Positions 44,188 through 53,324 of a DNA stretch of 64,000 bases are shown in pieces (within the stretch, counting starts at the first letter, position 1; the number at the start of each line of letters is the position of its first letter). The stretch comes from NORP294 sp047627915 (GTDB lineage: Bacteria; Bacteroidota; Bacteroidia; Flavobacteriales_E; Vicingaceae). The DNA lies in assembly GCA_047627915.1 (NCBI GenBank), contig JBLHTZ010000009.1:1-64000 (forward strand), in the 5' to 3' direction. A program made the translations under genes and the position numbers. The notes below the pieces were generated by a model. That model was not told where the DNA came from and searched no databases. It saw only the letters and a list, made by a program, of their open reading frames with translations.

Positions 44188-44700
44188 TTATTTAAACCAA
44201 CTTGAATACGTTAAATAATTGTCAGCTATTCGTTCAATTTCTCCGGTTTTTAAATCTTCACTTAACGCTTTGATTTTTTTAGCAGGCGTGCCTGCATAGA
44301 TAAACCCGGATTCTAATCGACTGTTTTGGGTTACAACAGCTCCTGCTGCAACAATTACATTACTTTCAACTACAACATTGTCCATTATAATTGAACCCAT
44401 ACCAATTAGCACATTGTCATGAATTTCGCAGCCATGAACAATTGCATTATGTCCAACAGAAACGTTATTGCCTATGATTGTTTTTGATTTTTTATAGGTA
44501 CAGTGAATGACTGCTCCATCTTGAATGTTAACCTTATTTCCCAATGAAATAGTATTTACATCTCCGCGAACAACAGCGCTATACCAAATGCTACAATCGT
44601 CTCCTGTTGTAACATCTCCGATGAGGGTAGCATTTTCCGCTAAAAAGCAATTTTTTCCCATTTTAGGGGTAAAACCACGAACAGTTTTTATCAATGCCAT
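44188..44700 (-). CDS. Gamma carbonic anhydrase family protein
   Basis: A 170-residue left-handed beta-helix protein with hexapeptide repeats. The pattern includes FLAENATLIGDVTTGDDCSIWYSAVVRGDVN, NIQDGAVIH, VGHNAIVHGCEIHD and MGSIIMDN, with the three histidines that bind metal in gamma-type carbonic anhydrases. Homologues (PaaY, YrdA types) are often annotated only by fold, so activity is uncertain. It is coupled to the downstream arsC-like gene and divergent from nfu. Confidence 0.92.
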   Translation of the reverse strand: MALIKTVRGFTPKMGKNCFLAENATLIGDVTTGDDCSIWYSAVVRGDVNTISLGNKVNIQDGAVIHCTYKKSKTIIGNNVSVGHNAIVHGCEIHDNVLIGMGSIIMDNVVVESNVIVAAGAVVTQNSRLESGFIYAGTPAKKIKALSEDLKTGEIERIADNYLTYSSWFK

Positions 44701-44726
44701 GTTATAATAATTAGTATTCTATTTGG

Positions 44727-44734
44727 CAAAGCTA
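44727..44734 (-). promoter_or_regulatory. -7 promoter box TAGCTTTG
   Basis: Exact TAnnTTTG on the minus strand, 26 bases upstream of the gamma carbonic anhydrase ATG at 44700. Confidence 0.4.
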
Positions 44735-44750
44735 ATGATGATTTGTTGAG

Positions 44751-44758
44751 TAATTTTG
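44751..44758 (+). promoter_or_regulatory. -7 promoter box TAATTTTG next to the nfu start
   Basis: Exact TAnnTTTG that ends four bases before the nfu ATG at 44763; the transcript would be leaderless or nearly so. Confidence 0.45.
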
Positions 44759-44762
44759 ACCT

Positions 44763-45377
44763 ATGGAAAAAACAATAGCACCACACAATATATACGCAGA
44801 AAGCACACCAAATCCAGCTACGATGAAGTTCGTTTCGAACCGCTATATGGTGGTTGATGGACAGATTTATGAGTACGGATTAGATGACGATGCCGACAAT
44901 TCTCCTATGGCAGTGAAGTTGCTGAACTTCCCTTTTATTTCGAAAGTTTTTATCGCAAGTAATTTTGTTGCAATTACAAAAACCGACATCATTGAATGGG
45001 AGGATGTAATTCACCAATTGAGAGATTTTCTTGGTGATTATTTGAATAACGATGGAGTAGTAGTGAAAATTTCATCACTTGAAATGGATCAGGTGGAAGA
45101 AAAGAAAGAAACAGTTGCTACGCGAAAACGAACTGATTTAGAGGGTATAGATGCAAAAATTGCAGATATTTTAGATGAGTACATACGACCTGCAGTAGAA
45201 AGCGACGGCGGAGCCATTGACTTTCATTCTTTTGAAGAAGGCAAGGTGAACGTTGTGCTAAGAGGTGCGTGTAGTGGGTGTCCTTCCTCAACCATGACGT
45301 TGAAAGCAGGAATTGAAAGTATGCTTAAAGAAATGCTACCCAATCAAATTACAGAGGTTGTTGCGATTAATGGTTAA
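44763..45377 (+). CDS. NifU family iron-sulfur cluster carrier (Nfu)
   Basis: Nfu proteins hold and pass on iron-sulfur clusters. The 204-residue protein has an N-terminal Nfu_N domain (TPNPATMKFVSN ... PFISKVFIASNFVAITK, about 14-90) and a C-terminal NifU domain (about 125-204) with the cluster-binding GACSGCPSS CxxC motif. This matches the Bacteroidota two-domain form. A T9SS protein gene starts 27 bases downstream, probably without functional link. Confidence 0.94.
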   Translation: MEKTIAPHNIYAESTPNPATMKFVSNRYMVVDGQIYEYGLDDDADNSPMAVKLLNFPFISKVFIASNFVAITKTDIIEWEDVIHQLRDFLGDYLNNDGVVVKISSLEMDQVEEKKETVATRKRTDLEGIDAKIADILDEYIRPAVESDGGAIDFHSFEEGKVNVVLRGACSGCPSSTMTLKAGIESMLKEMLPNQITEVVAING

Positions 45378-45403
45378 TTTTAGTTGTTAAAACCAACACT
45401 AAA

Positions 45404-46753
45404 ATGAAAAAGCTACTATTCGCGCTAAGCCTATCGCTTACTTTTCATTCGTATTCCCAAATTACCATAACAAGCGCTAACATGCCTGTTTCAGGAGATA
45501 CATTGAGGTTTAGTGCAGCTATTCTTGATACTGCTGTATTATTAAATTATCAAAGAAATGGGGCGAACCAAACTTGGAACTTTAATTCGTTGCGACCTAT
45601 TGGTCAGACTGTTCAGAACTTTGTGAGCTCTTCTCAGACTCCATACAATACGGTTCCAACCAGTAGAATTGGACTGTTGTTTGCAGATACGTTGTCTTTA
45701 GGGCCAAATTCCGTAACTAACGTTTACAACTTTGTAAACTCTACTTCAACTGATTTTTCGATCGACTGGAGAGCTGCGACTTTGCCATTTTTGGGCAGTG
45801 CTATTCCAATTCAGATTCCCTTTCAAGATAGAGATGAGGTTTTTCAATTTCCATTAGATTACCTGGATCGAGACAGTTCCGTTTACAACTTTGTTTTTAA
45901 TAATGTTTTCCCTCCACTTTACTATGGTTCTTCAGGCTATAGGATAAATGAAGTAGATGGTTGGGGAACAGTGAGCACGCCTTATGGAAGATTTAATACA
46001 TTGAGGATAATCACTGATATGGTTTCAATGGATACGATTAGCTTTTCCGGACAAAATATTTCTATTCCTAGTCATGTAAGAACGTACCAGTGGATCGCAA
46101 ATGGTGAACGTATTCCGGTAATGACTGTTAATGGCTTAGTAATAGCAGGAGCATTTGTTCCCAATTCAGTTGAATTTAGAGATAGCGCAAGAGTGATTAC
46201 TCCTCTAATACCATCGATAGCAATTTTTACAGCGGATACCACAGTGGTAGATTTGAACGATACCCTTGGTTTTACTAACCTTTCTATTGGAGGACTTGGA
46301 CTAACCCACGAATGGAGTTTTAATCCGAATAATGTAGTATATAGAAGCGGAAATTCTGCGAGTAGAAATATCGAAGTGAGTTTTACAGATACAGGTTTCT
46401 ATGATGTGCAATTAATTGTTTCGGCAGGAACTTCTAAAGATACGTTGCTAAGAGAAAACTACATAAAAGTTTTAGGTTCCAATGGAATACAATCAGTGAA
46501 TAACGAGTTGTTGAACAGAATATTATTATCTCCTAACCCTGCGAAACTCGGGGATGATTTGGTTTTACGGGTTGAAAACGAGATTGACTTGATCGGCTAT
46601 GAAGTAGTCGATGTACAGGGGAAAGTAATTGAACGGATGAAAGTGATGAATAAAAGGTCTGTAGGTTTGAAAGCTCCAATTACAAGTGGTATTTATTTCT
46701 ACAAAGTCATAACACGACAAGGTTCAATTGTGAAAAAAATCATCGTTGAGTAA
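45404..46753 (+). CDS. Secreted T9SS type A protein with PKD-like domain
   Basis: The 449-residue protein has a signal peptide (MKKLLFALSLSLTFHSYSQ), a large beta-rich N-terminal part with no recognised family, a PKD-like segment (about 265-350; LGFTNLSIGGLGLTHEWSFNP, FTDTGFYDVQLIVS) and a C-terminal type A sorting domain (LLSPNPAKLGDDLVL ... GIYFYKV ... IVKKIIVE). The sorting domain shows export by the type IX system. Function unknown. Its stop overlaps the start of the M14 peptidase gene, so the two are co-expressed. Confidence 0.85.
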   Translation: MKKLLFALSLSLTFHSYSQITITSANMPVSGDTLRFSAAILDTAVLLNYQRNGANQTWNFNSLRPIGQTVQNFVSSSQTPYNTVPTSRIGLLFADTLSLGPNSVTNVYNFVNSTSTDFSIDWRAATLPFLGSAIPIQIPFQDRDEVFQFPLDYLDRDSSVYNFVFNNVFPPLYYGSSGYRINEVDGWGTVSTPYGRFNTLRIITDMVSMDTISFSGQNISIPSHVRTYQWIANGERIPVMTVNGLVIAGAFVPNSVEFRDSARVITPLIPSIAIFTADTTVVDLNDTLGFTNLSIGGLGLTHEWSFNPNNVVYRSGNSASRNIEVSFTDTGFYDVQLIVSAGTSKDTLLRENYIKVLGSNGIQSVNNELLNRILLSPNPAKLGDDLVLRVENEIDLIGYEVVDVQGKVIERMKVMNKRSVGLKAPITSGIYFYKVITRQGSIVKKIIVE

Positions 46754-48476
46754 ACTCGGTTACGTATTTCTTCTTTCTTCGATTTTTTTAGCTTCGACTT
46801 TCTTTGCTCAAAACGAAGCTCTTTTTCTCCAAAATAAAACGTTTACATATGCTGATTTAATTCAAACGTATCAGCGTTTGTCTGCCAATAGTCCTTTCGT
46901 AAATCTATCAGAAGCAGGGAGGTCTGATATAGGAAAACCAATTCACTTGGTCGTAATTGCTAAGGATGGAGATTTTTCTTTTGAAAAAACAAGAAAAAAT
47001 GGGAAGTCGATTTTGCTGATTAATAATGGCATTCATGCCGGAGAAGCCTGTGGGATAGATGCTTCAGTCGAGTTGGCCAAAAAATTAGCCAACCCGAATC
47101 ACGAATTGCATAAAATGTTAGACTCTGTGGTTGTGCTAATTATTCCGGTGTACAATGTTGGGGGTATGCTAAATCGAGGATCGTTTTCAAGAGCCAATCA
47201 AAATGGGCCTGAGGAGCACGGCTTTCGTGGGAACGCTAAAAATTTGGATTTAAATCGCGATTTTATAAAGTTGGACTCAAGAAATGCAAAGACTTTTACG
47301 AAACTATTTAGAGCGTGGGATCCCGATATTTTTGTTGATACGCATACGACGAACGGTTCAGACCACCAGTATACACTGACGTTAATTAATACACAAAAAG
47401 ACAAGTTAAACCCTGTTTTATCTCAATTTGCCGAGCAAGAGATGGTACCAGCCTTTTATCAACAAATGCGAGAGAAAGGTATGGATATGATTCCCTATGT
47501 TTATAACTTTAAGTCATCTCCTGACCAAGGGATTAAAGCATTTTTGGAGACCCCACGTTACTCTTCTGGCTATGCTTCTTTATTCGATTGTTTTAGTTTT
47601 ATAACCGAAGCACATGTATATAAGCCATTTTCCCAGAGGGTAAAACATACGCTAGGCTTTTTAGAAACGGTCGTTTCCTATGCTGCTGAAAATTCAAACG
47701 CGATTCAGCAAAAGAGAGATGCTGCGAAGGAACACACTAAAAGTCAAAAGCAATTTCCCATTGAATGGGAACTAGACACACTTAGGTTTGAGGAAATTCC
47801 ATTCAACGGGTACAATACGATTTTTCGAAAAAGCGAGCTTATCAATCAGGAGATGATGTTTTACAATAGGGAGAAGTCTTTTAGCAAAGAAATTCGATAT
47901 TACAATTCTTTTAAACCGAAAAAGGTAGTTGAAAAACCTATTTTTTACGCTGTTCCTCAAGCATATGAAGGAGTAATTGAACGAATGCTCTTGAATAATG
48001 TTAAAATAATAGCTCTTAAAAATGATACGTTAGTAGATCTTCAAGTTTATTACATTGATGAATACAATTCACCAAAAACACCTTATGAAGGTCATTTCTT
48101 GCATTCTGAGATTGAGGTAGAAAAACATTTGGAGCGAATTCAGTTGTACGAAGGGGACTACTTAATTGAGGTAAATCAAGAAGCCAACAGATACATTGTA
48201 GAAACGCTAGAGCCGCAATCTGTAGATGGGTTTTTTGCATGGAATTTCTTCGAAGGTATTTTACAACAAAAGGAGTGGTTTTCTGATTATGCTTTTGAAC
48301 CCAAGGCCATACAATTTTTGGAAGATAATCCTCAAATCAAAAAAGAGTTTGAAAATAAAAAAGCAGTTGATGAGGGTTTTGCTAAAAACACATGGGCACA
48401 ATTGTATTTTATTTATAAAAAGTCACCTTATTACGAAAAAACAGTTAACCGTTATCCGGTATATAGAATTGAATGA
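46746..48476 (+). CDS. M14 family zinc carboxypeptidase
   Basis: After a signal peptide (MSKLGYVFLLSSIFLASTFFAQ) comes an M14 peptidase domain with the zinc ligands HAGE (NNGIHAGEACGID, about residue 97) and the later histidine of VDTHTTNGSD. LDLNRDF and the TEAHVYKPF segment are typical of the flavobacterial branch. The total is 576 residues, with a C-terminal part beyond the peptidase domain. It lacks a T9SS sorting domain, so it is probably periplasmic or outer-membrane associated. The start is TTG 46746, inside the end of the preceding gene. Its TGA stop overlaps the nhaA ATG (ATGA). Confidence 0.88.
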   Translation: MSKLGYVFLLSSIFLASTFFAQNEALFLQNKTFTYADLIQTYQRLSANSPFVNLSEAGRSDIGKPIHLVVIAKDGDFSFEKTRKNGKSILLINNGIHAGEACGIDASVELAKKLANPNHELHKMLDSVVVLIIPVYNVGGMLNRGSFSRANQNGPEEHGFRGNAKNLDLNRDFIKLDSRNAKTFTKLFRAWDPDIFVDTHTTNGSDHQYTLTLINTQKDKLNPVLSQFAEQEMVPAFYQQMREKGMDMIPYVYNFKSSPDQGIKAFLETPRYSSGYASLFDCFSFITEAHVYKPFSQRVKHTLGFLETVVSYAAENSNAIQQKRDAAKEHTKSQKQFPIEWELDTLRFEEIPFNGYNTIFRKSELINQEMMFYNREKSFSKEIRYYNSFKPKKVVEKPIFYAVPQAYEGVIERMLLNNVKIIALKNDTLVDLQVYYIDEYNSPKTPYEGHFLHSEIEVEKHLERIQLYEGDYLIEVNQEANRYIVETLEPQSVDGFFAWNFFEGILQQKEWFSDYAFEPKAIQFLEDNPQIKKEFENKKAVDEGFAKNTWAQLYFIYKKSPYYEKTVNRYPVYRIE

Positions 48477-49837
48477 AGCATAAGAAAAGAAACGAAAATC
48501 TAGTAGAACAGTTCGTAACTGAGCGCAGTTATCCGATTGATAAGTTGCTTCAGCCGATGGATAATTTGTTGAGAAATAAGCCTGTATCTGGCATTTTGTT
48601 ATTTCTAGCGGTAATTGTTGCAATGGTATGGGTCAACTCTCCTTGGAGAGAAACCTATCATCACCTATGGGAAACACCATTTACCATTGGGTTTGGAGAA
48701 AACAACATCAGTAAAGACCTCCATCACTGGATTAATGATGGGTTGATGGCGGTGTTCTTTTTTGTGGTTGGACTAGAGATTAAACGAGAAGTAATGGCAG
48801 GAGATTTATCTACCTGGAAGAAAGCTTCTTTACCTGCCGCTGCAGCTTTAGGTGGTATGATATTGCCAGCTATAATTTTTTCTATTTTCAATTTGGGAAC
48901 ACCAACAGAAGGAGGATGGGGCGTTCCTATGGCAACTGATATAGCTTTTACCTTAGGTGTTTTATCGCTTTTAGGAAATCGAATCCCACTTAGCTTAAAG
49001 CTGTTTTTAACCGCACTGGCAATCGTTGATGACTTAGGCGCAGTGTTGGTGATTGCATTCTTTTATACGGATAACTTATTACTTCTTTACTTAGAGTATG
49101 GCGCAGGGTTTTTAGCATTTCTGTTGTTAATGAATTATTTAGGAGTTCGAAAAACAAGAATATATGCCATTGTTGGAATTTGTGGTTTGTGGTATGCTTT
49201 TTTGATGTCAGGAGTTCATGCCACCATAGCTGGAGTGTTATTGGCCTTTACAATTCCGGCCAAGACCAGAATTAATAAAAGAGGGTTTATTAATCATGTT
49301 AAGCAGCTTTTGAATAAACTACAACGAACGAAATCGATTGATGGTCAATATTTGAGTGACGAGCAACATGAAATTATTGAAGACATTAAAGAACAGCGAG
49401 AAAAAATTGAGACACCGTTACAAAAGTTGGAGTATAATTTGAATCCAATTGTTTCTTTTTTTATACTGCCCTTATTTGCCTTGGCGAATGCAGGGATCGA
49501 AATTCAGCCGGAGTCATGGAGTGGTTTGCTAGAGCCGGTTTCAATAGGAATAGTGACGGGATTAATTGTTGGGAAATGTATTGGAATACTTAGTTTTTCA
49601 GCTTTATTTGTAAAGTTGGGAATATCTGAATTACCTAGGAATACCAATTGGGGCACTATGACGGGAGCAGCAATTATGGCTGGCATTGGTTTTACGATGT
49701 CTATTTTTATATCTGAACTCGCTTTCGAAGACCCTGCAGTCAAAGCCCAAGCGAAACTTGCAATCTTAATTGCTTCAACCATTGCTGGAATAGTTGGTAT
49801 GGTGGTGATTAAAGCTTTTGTTGGGAAGAAGGTATGA
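48473..49837 (+). CDS. nhaA: Na+/H+ antiporter NhaA
   Basis: NhaA swaps internal sodium for external protons at the inner membrane. The 454-residue protein has the key aspartates in MATDIAFTLGV and AIVDDLGAVLVIAFFY (the DD pair of the ion site) and FFFVVGLEIKRE. Compared with E. coli NhaA it has a charged insertion of about 60 residues (about 265-325) in a cytoplasmic loop, which I recall from other Bacteroidota. It overlaps the peptidase gene by four bases. Confidence 0.96.
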   Translation: MKHKKRNENLVEQFVTERSYPIDKLLQPMDNLLRNKPVSGILLFLAVIVAMVWVNSPWRETYHHLWETPFTIGFGENNISKDLHHWINDGLMAVFFFVVGLEIKREVMAGDLSTWKKASLPAAAALGGMILPAIIFSIFNLGTPTEGGWGVPMATDIAFTLGVLSLLGNRIPLSLKLFLTALAIVDDLGAVLVIAFFYTDNLLLLYLEYGAGFLAFLLLMNYLGVRKTRIYAIVGICGLWYAFLMSGVHATIAGVLLAFTIPAKTRINKRGFINHVKQLLNKLQRTKSIDGQYLSDEQHEIIEDIKEQREKIETPLQKLEYNLNPIVSFFILPLFALANAGIEIQPESWSGLLEPVSIGIVTGLIVGKCIGILSFSALFVKLGISELPRNTNWGTMTGAAIMAGIGFTMSIFISELAFEDPAVKAQAKLAILIASTIAGIVGMVVIKAFVGKKV

Positions 49838-49893
49838 ACTCAACTATTCTATAATAATTAAACATAAAAGTTACTCAATTAGGATAAGAACAG

Positions 49894-50520
49894 CTAAAAC
49901 CCCCAATTCAAAATGGGTAACTTTCTTTTCTCGTTTACATTCCACAAGCCAAATTGAAAACCCTTCAATTCTGTAGTGAGGTTGATTAACCCAATTTGTA
50001 ACCCATTCACCTTTCCAGCTTCGTTAAGAAGGCCAAGTTCTATTCCATTGACATATAGATATTGGTTGCGTAAAATATTTAGAGCAACTCCATTTACTTT
50101 ATCTCCCATACCTGCTATAGGAGAAAGGGTTATGCCATTTATTTTGGTACTTAATGCGCCCAAAGGAGAAACTAACACTCCGTTATGAATTGCACGTAAC
50201 AGATCTTGATTTTGTAAACTGTCCAAAGGTGTTGGGTTTTTTACTTCTTTACCCATGTGCGAATAACTGTCAAATGGACTAAACATTAAAAATATACCTT
50301 GTCCTATTAGTTGTATTCCAAGGCCATTACTTTTCTTGTAATATGGATAGCCACAAATTGATTCTGAACCTATTGGCCCAATTATTAATCCGGAACTTAC
50401 AGCTGCTCTAGTTGGTGTAAATACGATTCCGTACCGCTTTTGCTTGACGGAATCTTTAAGAGGTTGTCCACTTAAAAAGAATGGGAAAATAAAGAAGAGA
50501 ATGATTGTTGCTTTCTTCAT
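49894..50520 (-). CDS. Surface-repeat protein (LA_2272-like repeats)
   Basis: The 208-residue protein has a signal peptide (MKKATIILFFIFPFFLSG) and, in the last third, repeats of the form VNGIELGLLNEAGKVNGLQIGLINLTTELKGFQFGLWNV. These match the LA_2272-type surface repeats and suggest a small beta-sheet or barrel in the outer membrane. Function unknown. It lies downstream of the cysteine-containing lipoprotein gene, with a GC-rich hairpin in between. Confidence 0.7.
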   Translation of the reverse strand: MKKATIILFFIFPFFLSGQPLKDSVKQKRYGIVFTPTRAAVSSGLIIGPIGSESICGYPYYKKSNGLGIQLIGQGIFLMFSPFDSYSHMGKEVKNPTPLDSLQNQDLLRAIHNGVLVSPLGALSTKINGITLSPIAGMGDKVNGVALNILRNQYLYVNGIELGLLNEAGKVNGLQIGLINLTTELKGFQFGLWNVNEKRKLPILNWGF

Positions 50521-50534
50521 GAAGATAAGTTTAA

Positions 50535-50564
50535 CCGGCGCTATATGTAAACGTATAGCGCCGG
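50535..50564. terminator. GC-rich 11-bp hairpin between two envelope genes
   Basis: CCGGCGCTATA and its exact complement flank an 8-base loop. No proper T-run follows on either strand, so it may act as a weak terminator or as an mRNA-stability element between the two minus-strand genes. Confidence 0.5.
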
Positions 50565-50583
50565 AAATATTGATATGGTTTGA

Positions 50584-51150
50584 TTAGTTGGTTGTAATAT
50601 CAACAATTATATCACCTTCAGGATTTGAATCAAAATCGACAACATAAACGCCTTCTTGTATTACTAAAGAATTAAATCCAAATTCTACAGCTACATCAGG
50701 GCCTAAGTCTTCATTGCTGTTAAATTCAATTTGTCCGTCTATAATTAAATCTGTGTTATCAGTCAAACTTAATAACATTTGATTCGCAGAAATTTCTTCT
50801 AGAATTAATAAAGAATTATTGTCGGTAATGTCTTGTGGTGTAAGGGTGTAGCTCACATCTAATGGAATTGGATTAGATGTGCCACCTATGAATCGAATAC
50901 AAATCCCTGCGCAAGGACCACAAGGCAAAGAATACGGACAATTTCCCCATCTACTTGACGGTCTTCCTGAGCGAATTTTAATTTTTTTTCGAGTAGCTTT
51001 TGAATTTATTATTTTTTCTTTCGATACTGTTGTTTCGATTACTTCATCCGAAGTTGTCGTTACATTAGAAGTAACTTCTTCTTTTTCACATGCGACGAAA
51101 GAAATTGCTACAACAAATAATATTCCTAAGAATAGTTTTAAATTTTTCAT
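50584..51150 (-). CDS. Lipoprotein of unknown function with a four-cysteine motif
   Basis: The 188-residue protein has a lipoprotein signal (MKNLKLFLGILFVVAISFVAC, C21), a Ser/Thr/Glu-rich tether, a basic segment (TRKKIKIRSGRPSSR) and then CPYSLPCGPCAGIC with cysteines at 71, 77, 80 and 84. The remaining 100 residues are acidic and beta-rich with no recognised fold. The cysteine cluster could bind metal or form disulfides. No family is identified. The gene is divergent from the XRE regulator 245 bases away, whose operators might also act on it. Confidence 0.7.
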   Translation of the reverse strand: MKNLKLFLGILFVVAISFVACEKEEVTSNVTTTSDEVIETTVSKEKIINSKATRKKIKIRSGRPSSRWGNCPYSLPCGPCAGICIRFIGGTSNPIPLDVSYTLTPQDITDNNSLLILEEISANQMLLSLTDNTDLIIDGQIEFNSNEDLGPDVAVEFGFNSLVIQEGVYVVDFDSNPEGDIIVDITTN

Positions 51151-51340
51151 AATTTGTTTTTTAAAGTTAATAATTAATATTATCCTTTAACTAACCTATT
51201 ATATGAACTTTTCTGTTTGGAAGGCTCTAGTTTTAGTGTTTCCTAAAATGTGCCTTGCTGTTGGGTTTAAAAGCAGTGTAAAATTGGTAGTAGCCAAGAA
51301 TAATTCAAATATACTAGATGTGTTGTCAGTCATTTAGCTA

Positions 51341-51386
51341 TTTAGAGTCTAAATTATGACAAATTATGTCTAATTTAGACTCTAAA
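51341..51386. promoter_or_regulatory. Double palindromic operator upstream of the XRE regulator gene
   Basis: TTTAGAGTCTAAA (51341-51353) and TTTAGACTCTAAA (51374-51386) are each 6+1+6 palindromes. Their centres are 33 bases apart, about three helical turns, and together they form an inverted repeat with 16-base arms. The second ends nine bases before the ATG at 51396, so the regulator probably controls its own gene. The A+T-rich stretch 51151-51340 holds nothing else I can identify. Confidence 0.7.
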
Positions 51387-51395
51387 AATTAGTAA

Positions 51396-51755
51396 ATGAA
51401 AGTAGGAGTTAACCTTCGCAAGGTAAGAGAGCTAAAAGGCTTCACACAAGAATACATGGCTTCAGAGTTAGAAATTAGCCAAAGAAATTACAGCAGGCTT
51501 GAAAAAGACGAGGTAGAATTAACCTTGTCACGTCTTTCGAAAATTAGTGAAATATTAGAAGTTACCCCAAGTCAGATTTTGGGTTTTGATGAGAAGTTTT
51601 TCTTTTCAAATTGTGATAATGCTTATGGAGCTACCAATCAAAACAATTACTCTTTTTCTGAAAAAGAAAGAGAACAATATGAAAGTCAGATTAATCATTT
51701 AAATGGGGAAGTCGTTTTTCTACGAAATCAATTGGAAGAATTGATAAAGAAATAG
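51396..51755 (+). CDS. XRE family helix-turn-helix regulator
   Basis: The 119-residue protein starts with an HTH_3 domain (residues 4-65; LRKVRELKGFTQEYMASELEISQRNYSRLEKDE, with the recognition helix in QRNYSRLE) and ends with a short coiled coil (about 88-118; EREQYESQINHLNGEVVFLRNQLEELIKK) that would make it a dimer. It contains no ligand domain. Two palindromes lie just upstream. The targets beyond its own gene are unknown; the divergent lipoprotein gene is a candidate. Confidence 0.9.
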   Translation: MKVGVNLRKVRELKGFTQEYMASELEISQRNYSRLEKDEVELTLSRLSKISEILEVTPSQILGFDEKFFFSNCDNAYGATNQNNYSFSEKEREQYESQINHLNGEVVFLRNQLEELIKK

Positions 51756-51760
51756 AAACT

Positions 51761-53230
51761 TTAACTAATCTTCAAATACGCTTCCAACCCGTGCATTCCG
51801 CCTTCTCGTCCAAAGCCGCTTTCTTTGAACCCGCCAAAAGGTGAGGTAGGGTCGAATTTGTTAAATGTATTTGCCCAAATAACACCCGCTTTTAACTGAG
51901 CTGCCATGTTGAACGCCTTTGAGCCTTTGTCGGTCCAAATGCCAGCAGAAAGCCCATAAGGCGTATTGTTGGCTTTTTCAATGGCTTCGTCCACTGTTCT
52001 AAAGGTTTGGATGGCTAATACTGGTCCAAAAATTTCTTCTTGCGAAAGACGACTACTTTGAGCAACATCAAAAAATAAGGTTGGAGCACAGAAGTACCCT
52101 TTCTTAGGAACCGCTGCATTCGCTTGGAATTTTTCTAACCCTTCTTGTTCTCCTATTTTAATATAGTCGTGAATGGTTTTTAATTGCTCTTTTGAGTTGA
52201 TCGCTCCTATGTCTGTATTCTTATCCATTGGGTCTCCGACAATTAAAGTCTCCAAACGAATCTTTAATTTTTGAATCACTTCGTTTTTGATTGACTCTTG
52301 AATAAACAATCTAGAACCGGCGCAACAAACGTTACCTTGGTTAAAGAAAATTCCATTAATCACCCCTTCAACAGCTTGGTCAATTGGAGCGTCTTCAAAA
52401 ATGATATTTGCTGCTTTCCCTCCTAGTTCTAATGTTGTTTTTTTACCTGTTCCGGCTATCGCTTTTTGAATAATTTTTCCAACTTCAGTAGACCCTGTAA
52501 AAGCAATTTTGTTAACGTCAGGATGGTTCACAATGGCCGCTCCAGTCGCTCCAGCCCCTGTTACTATATTTACCACACCTGCAGGTAATCCAGCATCCTG
52601 AATTAGTTCAGCTAATTTCATGGCTGTAACAGAAGTTGTTTCAGCAGGTTTTAGCACCACACAATTGCCACAAGCTAAGGCTGGAGCAATTTTCCAGGCT
52701 GCCATCAAAAGTGGAAAGTTCCAAGGTATAATTTGACCTGCTACGCCTAAAGGTTCCACCTTTCTATTCGGAAAAGCATACTCTAATTTATCGGCCCAAC
52801 CCGCGTAGTAAAAAAAATGAGCTGCTGCTAGCGGAATATCTATGTCTCTCGACTCTCTAATTGGTTTCCCTCCGTCAATCGATTCAATTACAGAAAACTC
52901 TCTAGCTCTTTCTTGAATTAAACGAGCGATTCTATAAATGTATTTCCCTCGTTCTTTGGCAGGTAATTTCGACCATGCAGGGAAGGCCTTTCGAGCTGCT
53001 TGTACAGCCGAATCAACATCCTTTTCATTTGCTTCTGCTAATTCACAAATTACTTCTTCCGTAGCAGGGTTAATGCTGTCGAAGTATTTTTTTGAGTTTG
53101 GTTTTACAAACTTTCCTCCAATAAACAGATCATACTGCTTTTTAATTTCAACATGATCCGCGCTTTCAGGGGCAGGAGCGTACTTCCAATCCGTGTCAAA
53201 TTTTAATGAAAAGCTATTTTCTTTTGCCAT
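51761..53230 (-). CDS. Aldehyde dehydrogenase, full length
   Basis: The 489-residue protein is a complete NAD(P)-dependent aldehyde dehydrogenase: PWNFPLLMAAWK, FTGSTEVGK, the catalytic glutamate in LELGGKAANIIF, the nucleophilic cysteine in NQGNVCCAGSRL and the C-terminal PFGGFKESGFGREGG. It follows deoC with a gap of 94 bases, so it probably oxidises the acetaldehyde released by DeoC, or a related aldehyde. A half-length paralogue lacking these residues lies at 13332-14222. Confidence 0.95.
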   Translation of the reverse strand: MAKENSFSLKFDTDWKYAPAPESADHVEIKKQYDLFIGGKFVKPNSKKYFDSINPATEEVICELAEANEKDVDSAVQAARKAFPAWSKLPAKERGKYIYRIARLIQERAREFSVIESIDGGKPIRESRDIDIPLAAAHFFYYAGWADKLEYAFPNRKVEPLGVAGQIIPWNFPLLMAAWKIAPALACGNCVVLKPAETTSVTAMKLAELIQDAGLPAGVVNIVTGAGATGAAIVNHPDVNKIAFTGSTEVGKIIQKAIAGTGKKTTLELGGKAANIIFEDAPIDQAVEGVINGIFFNQGNVCCAGSRLFIQESIKNEVIQKLKIRLETLIVGDPMDKNTDIGAINSKEQLKTIHDYIKIGEQEGLEKFQANAAVPKKGYFCAPTLFFDVAQSSRLSQEEIFGPVLAIQTFRTVDEAIEKANNTPYGLSAGIWTDKGSKAFNMAAQLKAGVIWANTFNKFDPTSPFGGFKESGFGREGGMHGLEAYLKIS

Positions 53231-53324
53231 TTCTTTTGAATATTAAATGTTTAATGAGGAATGTTAAATGTTTGGTGTCTCGACTTCATTTTACATTTGA
53301 GAATTTCACATTTCACATTAGATT

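Noticed and set aside
44760..45380. Nitrogen fixation role for the NifU-family protein
   Set aside because: The domain layout is the general Nfu carrier and no nif genes are present.
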